From contig JAJOHG010000017.1 in NCBI GenBank assembly GCA_021029095.1, positions 496,001 through 560,000 of the forward strand: a stretch of DNA of 64,000 bases, read 5' to 3'. Positions 53,471 to 64,000 of this stretch are shown in pieces; position 1 is the first letter of the stretch; each line of letters starts with the position of its first letter. The notes under the pieces were generated by a model that was not told the DNA's origin, did no database searches, and worked only from the letters and a program-made list of their open reading frames with translations. Source of the DNA: Phellopilus nigrolimitatus (Eukaryota; Basidiomycota; Agaricomycetes; Hymenochaetales; Hymenochaetaceae). Position numbers and translations under genes: made by a program.

Positions 53471-55680
53471 ATGGCTTTCCCCATTGACGAGAAGGAGCAT
53501 GAGCATTCGGACAAGGTCGACGGCGTCTCCACCTCGGCCTCCGTCGAAGAGGGCGGGGTCGACGAAGCTGTGCAGACCCATACTCTCAAAAGACAGCTCA
53601 AAAACAGGCACATAGCTATGATTAGGTATGCATGTCACTTCATTCTTATTACTTATTCGTTGGTCTGACCTCCGTGTATTGCGCAGTATCGGCGGTGCGT
53701 GAATTGCCTTGATCTTTTGATATGTTTCCTGACATCGTGAGACCCATCAGGTGTTATCGGAACTGGCTTGTTTCTTGGTACTGCCACTTCCCTTGCTGAC
53801 GGCGGACCTGTGGGTCTCTTGCTTGGTTATTTTGTCGTTGGGACAATATGTTACAGCGTCATGGTGCGTCAAAATCTTATCTAAATCTATGCAGCCCAAT
53901 AATCTGAATGCTTGAACTACCTCATTCATAGATCTCACTGGGTGAAATGGTTGCGTTTTTACCCATCCCGGGAGGCCACATCAAACTTGCAGGGCGCTTC
54001 GTTGATCCCGCCCTTTCGTTTACTATGGGTTGGAACTACTGGTACAATTGGACTGTTATTCTTCCTGCGGAACTAAGCGCTGCCGCGGTGTTGATGTCGT
54101 TCTGGAAATCAGTGAGAACTCTTATTTATTTATCTTGTTTTGCGGAAGTTCTGATTGTCTTTGAATGGCCCTTTAGCCCGAAGAAGTAAATCCGGCTGCA
54201 TGGATAACAATGTGCCTGGTCATCGTCATCATCATCAACATGCTTGGTGCTGGTAAGCTATTTAAGCAGCCGTGAGCATGGTTCAATTACTGAACGCAAG
54301 CTTTGAACAGGGGCTTACGGAGAATGCGAATTCATTTTCTCCTCAATAAAAGTCATCACTATCACTGCTCTTATCGTACGCTCTTTTGAATTACTTTCAC
54401 CCGATGACATCATTTCTTATCTTTCTCCAAAGATCCTTGGGATCGTTCTCGACCTCGGTGGCGGTCCAAATCACGACCGTATCGGCTTCCGGTACTGGAA
54501 GAACCCGGGTCCGTTTGTGCAATTCAAGGGCATCAGCGGTAATACCGGTCGCTTTTTGGGCTGGTGGGGGGTAATGACCCAGGCGGCTTTTTCGTTTATC
54601 GGTACTGAGATTGTTGCAGTACGTGGTTCATTCCTGTCATTTTACCGCAGACTACGTAAATACTAATCGAACTGCCGTCTAGATTGCTGCTGGTGAGGCG
54701 AAGAATCCTCGCAGGAATCTTCCGAAAGCAATCAAGCGCGTTTATATTCGTATCTTACTTTTCTACATCGGCGGCACTTTTGTCATCGGTCTTCTCGTGG
54801 CTTCTAACAATCCTGGTCTTAACCTTACTGGCTCTGGTGCCAAAACTGCCACGGGATCGCCTTTCGTCATCGCAATCAAGGCCGCGGGAATCGGCGGGTT
54901 GCCCCATGTCATTAACGCCGCTCTACTCACCGCCGCATGGTCGGCTGCGTCATCTGACTTGTACACTTCGTCGCGTGCGATTTATGGCCTCGCGCTCTCG
55001 AAGAACGCGCCCAAGATATTTGCCTACACGACGAAGAGGGGGCTCCCGCTTGTCGCGATTGGTTTCTGCTCTGCCTTCGCACTCCTCGCGTACATGGGTG
55101 TGAACGGCAGCTCTGGAAAGGTGTTCCAGTGGTTCGTGAACATGACTTCCGTCGCCGGGTTGATGACGTGGTTCGGCATCTGCGTGACGTACATACGCTT
55201 TTACAAGGGCACCATAGCGCAGGGCATTGATCGCTCGAAGCTTCCGTACACGAGCGTGCTGAACCCGTATGCGGCTTGGTACGCTGTAATCGCGTGCCCT
55301 GTGATCTGCTTCGTGAGTCTATCTCTGCATTGTCTGGTTTTCATTCTGCGGGTTCTGACTGATCGTTCGCGCCTTTAGTTCTCCGGCTTCAGCGTGTTCA
55401 TCAAGGACTCCTGGGCGACGGACACATTCGTCACGAATTACATCCCGTTTATACTCTTCCCTGTGCTGTATATCGGCTCGCGTATCTATTATAAGTGCTC
55501 GCCGGTACGCGCTCTCGACATGGACTTCGTGACGGACCTAAAGGGGATTGAGGACGACACGTACGACGAACCTCCCCCGCGTAACTGGCTTGAACGTTTC
55601 TGGGGCTGGCTGGTGCGTTTCTTCGCGATTTTCTTTCTCGCTTATACTAATCAATGGGTTCGCCTTGTCAACAGATGTAA
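53471..55680 (+). CDS. Amino-acid permease (APC superfamily, YAT type)
   Basis: A plasma-membrane proton-coupled amino-acid importer with about 12 helices. ATG at 53471 after a CT-rich leader. The cytosolic N-terminus (TLKRQLKNRHIAMISIGGVI) leads to the signature GTGLFLGTATSLADGGPVGL. Further: EMVAFLPIPGGHIKLAGRFV, SFTMGWNYWYNWTVILPAEL, WWGVMTQAAFSFIGTEIVAI, AAGEAKNPRRNLPKAIKRVY, SSDLYTSSRAIYGLALSKNA. The C-terminal helices end in RNWLERFWGWL. The last intron (GTGCGT after WGWL, branch TACTAAT, acceptor CAACAG) leaves a final exon of just ATG TAA at 55675-55680. Reading through that intron would instead stop at 55693. About nine exons. Confidence 0.93.
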
Positions 55681-56149
55681 TTCCCTCATCTGACTTTATG
55701 CCGTAACTAATGCAGATATTTCTTTATAACACATAACACAACTTCTCATGTATAGGACACTGTTGCTATGTATTGCGAAGTAGCGACATAATGTGCTCGT
55801 GCATATTTAAAAACGAATGTGTTGTACAGTTCCTTGCCTATCTTTGAATAGAAGAGATCGACGTGACTTTCTTCTTCGCTCATCTGCGTTCCCCCAAAGT
55901 CAAAAACTCTCCGAACATGGATAAACTTAGTAGCCTAAAACGCGTGCTAGGCCTCGAGGTTCTGCGTCTGGGTCCTACTCGGAAGCATTCGTGCCCCCTT
56001 TCTAGCGAGTGCCTCGGCCCACGCACTATTTCTATCACAGCCAATCATTCTCGGACTCTCCCATATATAAATCCTGCTTGGAAAACCCGCCCTCGCGTTT
56101 TCTCCGCTCGACCCACGACCCGTCAGGTCGCTCTTTGGCCCCCCTGGCT
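55681..56149. promoter_or_regulatory. Intergenic region with PP2C promoter
   Basis: The left part is the permease 3' flank. The right part has a CCAAT box (56041-56045) and TATATAAA (56064-56071) about 80 bp upstream of the PP2C ATG at 56150. Confidence 0.55.
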
Positions 56150-57760
56150 ATGCGGCACGCCCGAGCTGGAACAAACGACTCCGACGAGCCGCCGTCCGCG
56201 GCCAGCTCCGCGTCCTGCGCGTCCTGCGCGTACACGCCGCTCAACGCACACGAGGCGGACGACGCGCTCGTGGACCTCGCGCACCCGTACACGGCCGTGC
56301 TCGACCTCGCGCGCGGCCGCAAGGCGGACGGGCTCAGCTTCCAGCCGTGCGTGGCCGCGCGCTGCCAGGACCGCTACGTCGTCGAGCAGTTCGCGGTGCG
56401 CGGTGCGCGGGGGGCGCCGGACGGAGCGGAGGCGCTGTGGACGCTGACAGGTGTCTTTGATGGTAAGTGCGGCCGGGGGAACTGGACGTGTTGTCATGTT
56501 CCGCCCGGGGCGGGGGCAAACCTTTTTGAGGTCCAGCCCGCGTGACTTGCAATTGGATAACATGAATTGACTTCGCTCTGCGGAAGGCCATCTGGGGGAG
56601 GCGACCGTCGAGCATGTCGCGCACCACCTTCCTGTGATCGTCCAGGAGTTCTTCGAGGCGGCGGTCCGCGCGGATCCAGCTTTCATAAGGGACCCCACGA
56701 ACGTGTCTGCGCTGCTGAAGCGTGCATTCGCCTCTTTCGATCACGATATAGCGAATGACGTGCTTGAGCTGTTTCCCGGTGGCATGGCCTCGTTGGACCG
56801 TCTCAGCGACAGGCACATCCAGAGCGTCATAAACGACCATGGAAACGGCCTGCAGAATTACAAGAAGGTGCAGCTGAATATGTACGGCACGACGGCGCTG
56901 CTGGCACTCGTGGATCCCCAACAGGAAAATCTGTGGGTTGCGAACCTTGGCGACTGTCAGGCTGGTGCGTCTTCTGGTATAAACGTAGAGACCAATAGAA
57001 TTAAATAAAAAACATGCCTTATTTCTCTTTCAAAGTTCTTGCTACCCGTAGCACGTCGGGGAACTGGAATGGCGAATTACTCACACAAGTCCACAATGGC
57101 ACCAATCCACAAGAAGTCGGGACGCATCCGACGCGAGCATCCCAATGAACCTGACTGTATCAAGAATGGACGCATACTTGGGATCATCGCGCCCTACCGC
57201 TGTGAGTACGAGCACAGACGACTGCAGTTGCCACATCCATTAATTGAGGCTAAACAATCTGCTTTACCAGGTATTGGCGACCAGCCTTTCAAGCAGCCAC
57301 CAGCCTTCACTAGACGCATCCTTTTCAATCTTGATCCGGGCCCGGGAGACGTCGGAGCTTTGCACGCGGCTTGGGAGCAGCTACTACGGCGCAATTTGTC
57401 CCCGCCATATATTACTGCCTGATGCAGAGATCGCACATCGCAGATTGTCTAGTGGCTCTAGCTCCTTACCAGGTGTTCCTAATCAATTCCTTGTTCTCTG
57501 CACGGATGGACTGCAAGACTTATTTGACGGCACTACCTGTTGAAGAACATGCACAATGCTATGTCGACGCCGTAGTGCCGGCCGGTGCTCCTGGGCATCG
57601 AGACGAGAGAGCTATGTTTAAAATTGAGGATAATCTTGCAGTTCGACTTCTGAAAAGCGCTTTGGGCGGAGACGACGCCAACGCCGTCTCGGAGATGATT
57701 GCGGTTCAGAGCGACCAGGCTTGGCTTGACGATATTACTATTGTTGTGCAGATGCTGTAA
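56150..57760 (+). CDS. PP2C-type protein phosphatase, three frame breaks
   Basis: A metal-dependent Ser/Thr phosphatase most like the mitochondrial pyruvate-dehydrogenase-phosphatase-type fungal PP2Cs. ATG at 56150. Motifs: DRYVVEQFAVRG, the metal loop LTGVFDGHLGEATVEHVAHH (spliced at G|GC CAT), QLNMYGTTALLALVD, LWVANLGDCQAVLATRSTSG, RREHPNEPDCIKNGRILGII, IGDQPFKQPPAFTRRILFN, FLVLCTDGLQDLFDG and the closing WLDDITIVVQML, TAA at 57758-57760. Within the last 650 bp the homologous reading switches frame three times, each time as if one base were extra: near 57122 (NPQEVG to RIRREHP), near 57420 (PPYITA to DAEIAHRR) and near 57540 (DLFDGTT to VEEHAQCYVDAVV). It is either decayed or affected by assembly indels. 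Confidence 0.82.
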
Positions 57761-58574
57761 CTTTGTATTCTCGAGACGTTTCGAGAGGTGGACTTTATCT
57801 CGTATTGTTATTTGAATGCTGTACCGCCTTGGAGATAATAATAATAGCGAAATTATATCTGTGACAGTGAAGGCAGGAGGAGACCTAATATGCATGATGC
57901 CGAGATCGACGCACGTGAGGCTCGTGAGCACGATTACAAGAGAAACATCCACTTTTGCGTACCTGGTCCGTGCGCACATCCAACTCGTATAAAAACCTCT
58001 CCCCTTCGTTAGAGATTCCTTACCACTCTGGCCTTTTGGCTTAGATCAAGTGTAGTATCTGTTCTTAATAGTTTAACCACTATTATGAGGGCACCGCCCT
58101 CATTCTTGGTTATCTAATTTTTGCCGCCCTTGACCACTCGAGCTCTGCTTGCAACTCGGGCGGCGCGATGACCTTGCTACTGCACTGCCGGCTTGTGTCG
58201 TCGGGGGATCTCTCATCTCTTCGCTACAGCACCTGCTTTCCACTTTTTTCAGTGGAGGATGGTCTGGAGCGAATGGATTCGAGCATCTTGGATTGTGTAG
58301 ATTAGATATCATTAGGAGATCAAATTTGTAATATTAATGCAACTCTTAATAAGAAAGGTGGTTGGAGAAAAAAAACCTGGTTCAGAAAACACAGTACATT
58401 CGAACTTTTCAGATAGCTAAACAAATCTCATTTGTGGTTCATTTTGCAACACCAAGTCGATGTAGCAGATGGTAGACCATCCAGCCTCCATTTTATAACG
58501 ATACCCAAGTACATGTACATACATTGGCACATACATTCATATTTCTTAACCCATCCTTGAAGCTCGGTTCTCAA
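57761..58574. other. Convergent intergenic region
   Basis: About 800 bp between the PP2C (+) and RIB1 (-) 3' ends. The only open stretches (58100-58312 -, 58149-58331 +) lack domains. Confidence 0.5.
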
Positions 58575-60223
58575 CTAGAAATCATGCACGGTCTCAGAAG
58601 AGGGCAATGACAGCATATGCCCCATCCTAAGAACCTTCGTGCGCAAATATTTCTCGAGCTCCGGACCACGCGCCGCACTCGCGCCGATCAGCGTCGCACC
58701 TGCCGAGCGCAGGCGCGCCGCCGCGTCGTCGTCGTCGGACTGCAACGCGCGAATATCCATGTCGTCCTTCCTAACGGCTATGACGCCCTCTGCCTGACAC
58801 TGCCATGTGCGCGGGACCATGGACACGCGCTCCGCGACGCGCACACCTGCATCCGCCAGCTTTTCCACCTTGTCAGGGTTGTTCGTCAACAGTCGGACGC
58901 TCTCGAGCTCTTCACCTCCTTCCCCAGCGCCGACGCCAAGTCCGAGGTCGTGCAATATAGCTGCCGATATCTCGTACCCACGCTCGTCCGCTCCATGACC
59001 GAGGAGTAAATTCGCTTGGACAGTATCGTGACCCAGGTCTTGCAGGTTGTATGCGCGCAGCTTGGAGAGTAGCCCGATACCGCGGCCTTCCTGACGCATG
59101 TAAATCACCGCGCCGCGCCCCGGGATGGTCATCGGGCCGCCAGTGTCCGGATGTATGAACGTGATGGGCTGCGCGATGCGTCGGAGCGCTTCATCTAGCT
59201 GCTCGCCGCAGTCGCAGCGCATGCTGCCGATCGTCTCGCCCGTGAAGCACTCGCTGTGGATGCGCACAAGCGGGGCGGGAATCGCTACATTCGGAAGCTT
59301 CGTCTCCGCGTCAAATGGCGTCGAGGTTTTGTAACCTGCCTCACTCAACCGTCCGACATAAGCGCCGCGAGTGACGCGTTCCATCGGTGTCTCGTCGTCG
59401 TGCCAGACAGCATCCAAGGACTTGCTGCGAATGAATGGTGCATGCGGGCGGACTGCTTCCTCAGCGTCGAGCTGCGCTGGATCGACGACGATAGCGAGAT
59501 GCTCCTTGTTGTCGAGATCGTTGTGGTATAAATGCAGGAAAACCTCGCCGTGCGGCGTTGGCACGCGCGTACGTACCATGCACTTCACGCCGACGTCGCC
59601 AATTGTCTTCGCCCATGCACTGCAGGAGTCGGGGTAGCGGCGATACCGTCCTCAACTCCGATTAAGTCCGATAAATCTGAGGACGGGGACGATAGCTCAG
59701 ACGACGTGGAATCGGTTCGCGAAATGGTCAATGGTGATAGGGACAGTTTGTATGCGGCATTTCCTTCGCCGTCAGCGGGTTTGAGGACCGGCGAGACAGA
59801 TGGCGAACGGGAGGAATCCTCACTTCCAGATTCCGCATACAGACCGAGATGGGCACTTCGCGGAGCCTGCCTGCTCACGAATTTCATCCCATCAGACCAG
59901 TCCCATGAAAATGCCTCTGCATCTTCTGCACTTGGGAAGAAAGAGTGGTGGTAGTGGTGCCGTGTGACGTGAGGGCCAGAGCAAATAGCTGCAGCCAAGA
60001 GTAGCGGGTCAAATGCATCGTCCTTTCGCCCAACCCCTTTGGCCTTCTCGTCACGTTCGTTGCCACTTTGGATCTCGCCGACAACTTCCCCAGTAGACAG
60101 TCCCCCGACAGCGGGAGATCCACTGAGACCGTTGGGCAGAGAGAGGTCGAGAGTAACCTCGACGTCATCGTCGGTGAAAGGTTCGGGCGGGGTGCGCGGA
60201 GCCGGGGTGGAAGGTGAGGACAT
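58575..60223 (-). CDS. RIB1: GTP cyclohydrolase II (riboflavin biosynthesis)
   Basis: Converts GTP to 2,5-diamino-6-ribosylamino-pyrimidinone phosphate, the first step of riboflavin synthesis. ATG at 60221-60223 gives a ~210-residue disordered N-terminal extension with [20 protein letters not shown]. The catalytic domain starts [20 protein letters not shown] and has the zinc site in [20 protein letters not shown] (Cys-x10-Cys-x-Cys), [40 protein letters not shown] and [13 protein letters not shown]. The stop is at 58575-58577. The extension frame ([12 protein letters not shown]) and the catalytic frame do not meet. Near 59620-59640 the reading must shift, and no canonical intron of normal size fixes the phase. 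A hidden intron with a weak GTCGTC donor or an assembly indel are both possible. The catalytic domain itself is complete. Confidence 0.9.
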
Positions 60224-62477
60224 CGCTGGTCAGACAGCAGCACAGCGATGTGCTCGGCGTTGTTAGAGAGGAGAGGGAAAGCTTGCGGTCACCCGCGACT
60301 TATGAGCTCGACAAGATGATGAAGACAGTTGCTGAGAAAGGCGGTAAGTACATGTAAGTCATCCCGGCAGCGCGGGAACCTTTTGTCAAATTTGGCACGG
60401 CACTCCGAATCTTTTTCTCCTGCAAATACTGAAACAGACTTTTCCTCCGCTTCTATACATACAACTGCTATTTTTTATTCTTATCCTCGCTCCTGCGAAC
60501 TAATGGAAACTCTCTTCCCATGTCCTGTTATGCTGCAGTTAGGTTTGACGAGCGTTGTTGCACCCCGGAAATCCAAGTCGGCGCGGCCCGAGAATCACAA
60601 GCCCGCAACAGTCAGATGTGGCTTCACCTCGACTAGTTTAACCATCGGTCCGCGGCCGTCGTCTTTATGTTTGAGGATTTGTATACTGCGGAGAAAACTT
60701 GCCATTTTACGACCAAACCGTGTTACGCCACTGTTTCCCGTCTCTCTAAGCTCTTACTTAAGCTACCAATGTGAGTCAGACCCTCAGTCGGCCGTCGCTG
60801 AGTCGATAAACAGCGATCACGCGTCAGTCACGTGTGAGAGGACAAGCGGGGAAGTGGAATATCACAGTCATTGAGTCAAACACGTTTCGCGACAAGCGTT
60901 CATGCATCGCGTTGCTTAGCCATCTTCCGTGGTAGCCTGCGAAAAGGAAAACAGACCCCCACCGTGGCATTCATCATTTGAGTGCCGGTATACTGCTATA
61001 AGGTGAGCGGTGATTGCACCGATAGGCAGTGCAGAATTGTTATGATGTCTCGCAGGCTCATCAAAAGCGTCTCAGAAAAAAGCCTTCAGACACGCATCAG
61101 TTCCTTTTGGTGTGAGTAAAAACCGCTGGGTTAGACGCCCAGCGTTACTATTCACCTGCTGCTTTCCGTACGGTGCCGCGAACAGGAACGACTCTTATTG
61201 GCAGATATTTATGCCTGGTTTTCATTCACCATGTTACTGGCTGGTTTTTCGAGCATGTGCAACACTGTCGCATATCGGAGACATCTGCCGACCCTTGGCT
61301 TGGGACTGAATCGCTTGTTTCAAGCCAGTTGCTATGGACTGCATGACTTCTTCTAGGTGTCTATTTTTAAGCTTCAGCACCTTCAAGAGATCCAGATACA
61401 TTGCACTCAGACATGCGAAGTTATACCCGCCTCCGGATTTTCTCTGTTTGAAAGTCGGATGCGGGCGACTGCCTGTTTCCCGCATTGGCAGATGCATGAA
61501 GTAAGTTCCCGCTCTGAATGATCCAAGATCTTCTATCATGATGACTATTCAGTCTTCAACTTCTAAACCTCCTCGAGGTGAAGGCTGATTTCCCACCCAT
61601 TGAATGCAAGAAGTCGCCTCGGAACCTAGAATAGTTATCGACACTGTCTCCACTGCCTCGTACTCCCAGACGAACGGTACTTGCTTTCCTTTATTAATCC
61701 GTTGGCCAACTCATCGTTCCCGGTGCTATTAGTCCTTGTGCTTGGCGAGGTTCTTGCCGCAAATAATGTGTGGCCTTTACTTAGTACTCGTTGACATCCG
61801 GAGATGCTTTACTTGTCTGTGCTCTCGCTGGCCGAATATCATTATATGACCAATATATGTATCATAACTTATTTATCATAATTTCTTTAGGAGAGCATTA
61901 TATAACACTTAGCTAAACACACTCGAACAGAGGGCCGGTTATTTTCTTTATGTGCGCCAGATTGGCGCGCATGTACATACGCAAGAGCGTAGACCACTGC
62001 GACACGATCAAAACCATTGGTATGCCGCGGAGATCTGCCGCATTCCTAGCGCTGTGCAAGTTTGGAGTTAAAAGTATGTCTTATAGGAGTTACGACTCGA
62101 GATTATAACTTATATGGAGGTATTCGGAACAGTGATTTGTTTTTAGCCCGCTACACAGCATTATCTCCAGGTGAAGATACATACTGAGCGGAGGAGAGCA
62201 GAAGGGCAGAAGGACGAGGTACACGGTCTGAGACGGTATGCGCAATGCGCATGCGAAATCAGCCGTCTGAATAGAGAAGGAGACTATAATTAGCCTATCG
62301 ACTAGCTGAACTATATAACCAGCGCCTTGCTTCTGGCCGCTGCGTCGGCATCCTCGCATCTCCTTTTACACGCCCTCTCTCTTCAAGGCGCTGCGCAGCG
62401 AGACATGCTAAGTCTAGCTCGCGTTCATTCGTCTTTGCTTGCTTGTCGCACGACTGTCTCGAGGACGTGATAGACGC
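60224..62477. other. Long intergenic region, no supported gene
   Basis: About 2.25 kb, the largest gap in the right half. An open stretch at 61234-61539 (-) includes a helical-looking segment (MYLDLLKVLKLKNRHLEEVM) but has no identified family or partner exons. The 61840-61910 part is AT-rich. No tRNA, repeat pair or transposon ends recognised. Confidence 0.45.
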
Positions 62478-63281
62478 ATGCAGCTGCGTGCACTGGCTGT
62501 CCTCTGTGTACTTGTGAATTTGCCATGGTGAGTATCTTCGGTTAGGCGCCTGAGCTGCATGTTCCTGTTATCGCCTTTTTTACCATGTTTGCCTCGCAGT
62601 TTGACGACCGCAGGCGATGCGTCCAGTTCGGCTTTGTATCATGATGTCTTTGCGTCACACGACGGTTTGCCTTCGACGGCGACAGTAACCTCCCCACCCA
62701 CATTGGTCCACAATTTAGCTGCCGTTGAAAATACAGGAAGCAGCTCCGGTGCATCGTCGTCAATTGCGTTCACCTCAACACCGTCTCATACGACTAGCGC
62801 GCATAAACCACTCACGAGTGGGAGCGCGCATTCACAGACTGGTGTAGTTGGCCACTCTCATACGATTTCCTTCTCCTTCTCCTTCCACCCCCACACGCAC
62901 CCCGCACCTACGAGCTCTCCTACTAGTTCCAGAACGCCGGATTCCGATAGCGCTTCAAATCCGCGCGGACACCAAAGCATCACGGCCATCGTATTCGAGG
63001 TTGTAGGCGGAATTCTGGGCCTGGCGCTCCTCGTTGGCTGTGGATGTTGCCTGCACAAATACCACCGCACGCCACGCCAGGACCGCATCGCGGCGCTCGT
63101 CGACCGGCACATGCTCGAGCGCGAGCTCGCGGAGATGGAGGAGGCCCGCCAGGAGCGCCGCGTCTCGCTCGTGTGTCCGCCGCCGCCGCCATACCAACGT
63201 GCCCCAGATTACGAGGAGGCTGTCCATCAGAGTCCGGCGCCAAGCACTCCTATGCTCGTGAACGAACGAACCGGAGAGTAG
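62478..63281 (+). CDS. Single-pass membrane protein with Ser/Thr-rich ectodomain and PPxY tail
   Basis: Two exons. Exon 1 from ATG 62478 encodes a signal peptide (MQLRALAVLCVLVNLPC), spliced from a GTGAGT donor to CTCGCAG before TTG ACG ACC. The ectodomain is Ser/Thr/His-rich and probably heavily O-glycosylated. One transmembrane helix (IVFEVVGGILGLALLVGCGC) is followed by a Cys pair and basic stop-transfer (CCLHKYHRTPRQDR). The cytosolic tail has a charged helix (LERELAEMEEARQERR) and a proline run with the PPxY sequence PPPPPYQRAPDYEEAV, a ligand for WW domains such as those of Rsp5/Nedd4 E3 ligases. Stop TAG at 63279-63281. No family is recognised; the layout recalls fungal wall sensors or mid-like membrane glycoproteins. 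Trafficking control by ubiquitination is inferred. Confidence 0.8.
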
Positions 63282-63704
63282 ACCGGATATCGGGATGCGA
63301 TTATAGCTGTACTTTTTGTATTGGCTTGAAACGCGACGCGGTACCTTGTGCCATCGGAGGCAAATTACAACCATACACTTTCCTTCAACATTCTCCCTCA
63401 CTTTACAACAGATAAATTGTCTTCGTTCGGACTTTATATGTACATTCTTTGGACATTCTTTTTTTATTCCATTCCTTGGTATGTTTATGTGACTACGTAA
63501 CCTATCTGTTTCCCTGGTTTCATCACTACATTTCCCGGTTGTATCATACATGTAGCATGTGCTATCGTATAGAATTGGATGCCTCGTCCTCCCAAAGATC
63601 GGACCAAGCCTAAATGTCACAGAAGATCGGCAGGCTGTGCAATATGTCACACGTCACGTCTCTCGAAGACTCCGTTGTTCGCACTTTCCGCCTCATCTCT
63701 CGCG
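63282..63704. other. Intergenic region upstream of the Fmc1-like gene
   Basis: About 420 bp. An in-frame upstream ATG at 63579 would add 42 residues to the next gene, but the added sequence (KPKCHRRSAGCAICHTSRLS) is not typical of Fmc1, so it is treated as leader. Confidence 0.45.
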
Positions 63705-64000
63705 ATGAGCGTACAGTATCGAGCAGCGTACAGGTCCATTTTGCGCGAGCTCGCGAAGTCGGTGCGCATCAGGCCTTATTCTTCCCTGAAATTTGCTAAC
63801 AAAGAATGCTTCGCCCCTTCTTTATTCTAGTCCATCGCTCCCCGTAACACGAGGAGCCGCGACATACCGCAGAGTATACGGGTCGTCTTTGAGGCCCACC
63901 GTGCACAGCCCGGGGCAGACGACGCAAAGCTCGTCAGAGATATCGGGAATGCGGTGACATTTGTGCGGTCGCAGAAGTTGCATAAGGTATGCTTTTGACG
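63705..64000 (+). CDS. Fmc1-like LYR-family mitochondrial assembly factor (3' truncated)
   Basis: Fmc1 is a small LYR-motif protein needed for assembly or stability of mitochondrial F1-ATPase at high temperature. ATG at 63705 gives MSVQYRAAYRSILRELAKS, with the Tyr-Arg motif (YRSILREL) of the LYR family. An intron (GTGCGC to TTCTAG, ending near 63830) joins to SIAPRNTRSRDIPQSIRVVF, then KLVRDIGNAVTFVRSQKLHK, which fits the Fmc1 ending. A GTATGC donor at the right edge shows the gene continues beyond the window. An alternative in-frame start lies at 63579. Confidence 0.75.

Overview
The window is nuclear DNA of a filamentous basidiomycete, most likely an agaricomycete mushroom or wood-decay fungus. 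Genes are dense on both strands and are cut by many short (about 45-70 nt) GT-AG introns. The gene content fits this: a Zn2Cys6 regulator, a CYP64/OrdA-like P450, basidiomycete-type DUF6697-like and DUF6699 proteins, fungal Erb1, Arp4 and Rib1, and an Ivy1-like I-BAR protein. I cannot name the species. I see no rRNA, tRNA, CRISPR or prokaryotic features. Gene models were spliced by eye, so outer coordinates are firmer than individual exon edges.

Layout. 0-8 kb: the C-terminus of a Ser/Gln-rich protein, then ERB1/BOP1 (-) and ARP4 (+) sharing a 209-bp promoter. 9-17 kb: a polytopic membrane protein (+), a DUF2423/LLP-like nucleolar protein (-), mitochondrial ribosomal protein bL19m (-) and a cytochrome P450 (-). 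17.4-18.3 kb: a 907-bp non-autonomous hAT-like transposon with an exact 8-bp target duplication. 20-23.3 kb: a Zn2Cys6 transcription factor (+). 23.7-25.7 kb: one copy of an inverted segmental duplication carrying a DUF6697-like gene. 26-35 kb: acyl-CoA dehydrogenase, Pab2-type RNA-binding protein, SmF, Dr1/NC2-beta, a Mak32-like pfkB kinase and a phosphopantetheinyl transferase. 35.4-43 kb: a GC-rich block with an F-box-like gene, mitochondrial aspartyl-tRNA synthetase and an Ivy1-like gene. 43.2-48 kb: the second, probably source, copy of the duplication, head-to-head with a fatty aldehyde dehydrogenase. 48-64 kb: a DUF6699 protein, a secreted M24 peptidase, an amino-acid permease, a PP2C phosphatase, GTP cyclohydrolase II, a single-pass membrane protein with a PPxY tail, and the start of an Fmc1-like LYR assembly factor.

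The genes form no metabolic cluster or operon. Most are housekeeping genes for ribosome biogenesis, chromatin, mRNA processing, mitochondrial translation, lipid oxidation and riboflavin synthesis. I found no convincing new multi-gene system. The strongest unusual signals are the hAT-like element, the inverted duplication whose edge stops at the ALDH start codon, opposite indels inside one duplicate, and single-base frame breaks in several conserved genes. The last could be assembly indels or real decay; the sequence alone cannot separate them.
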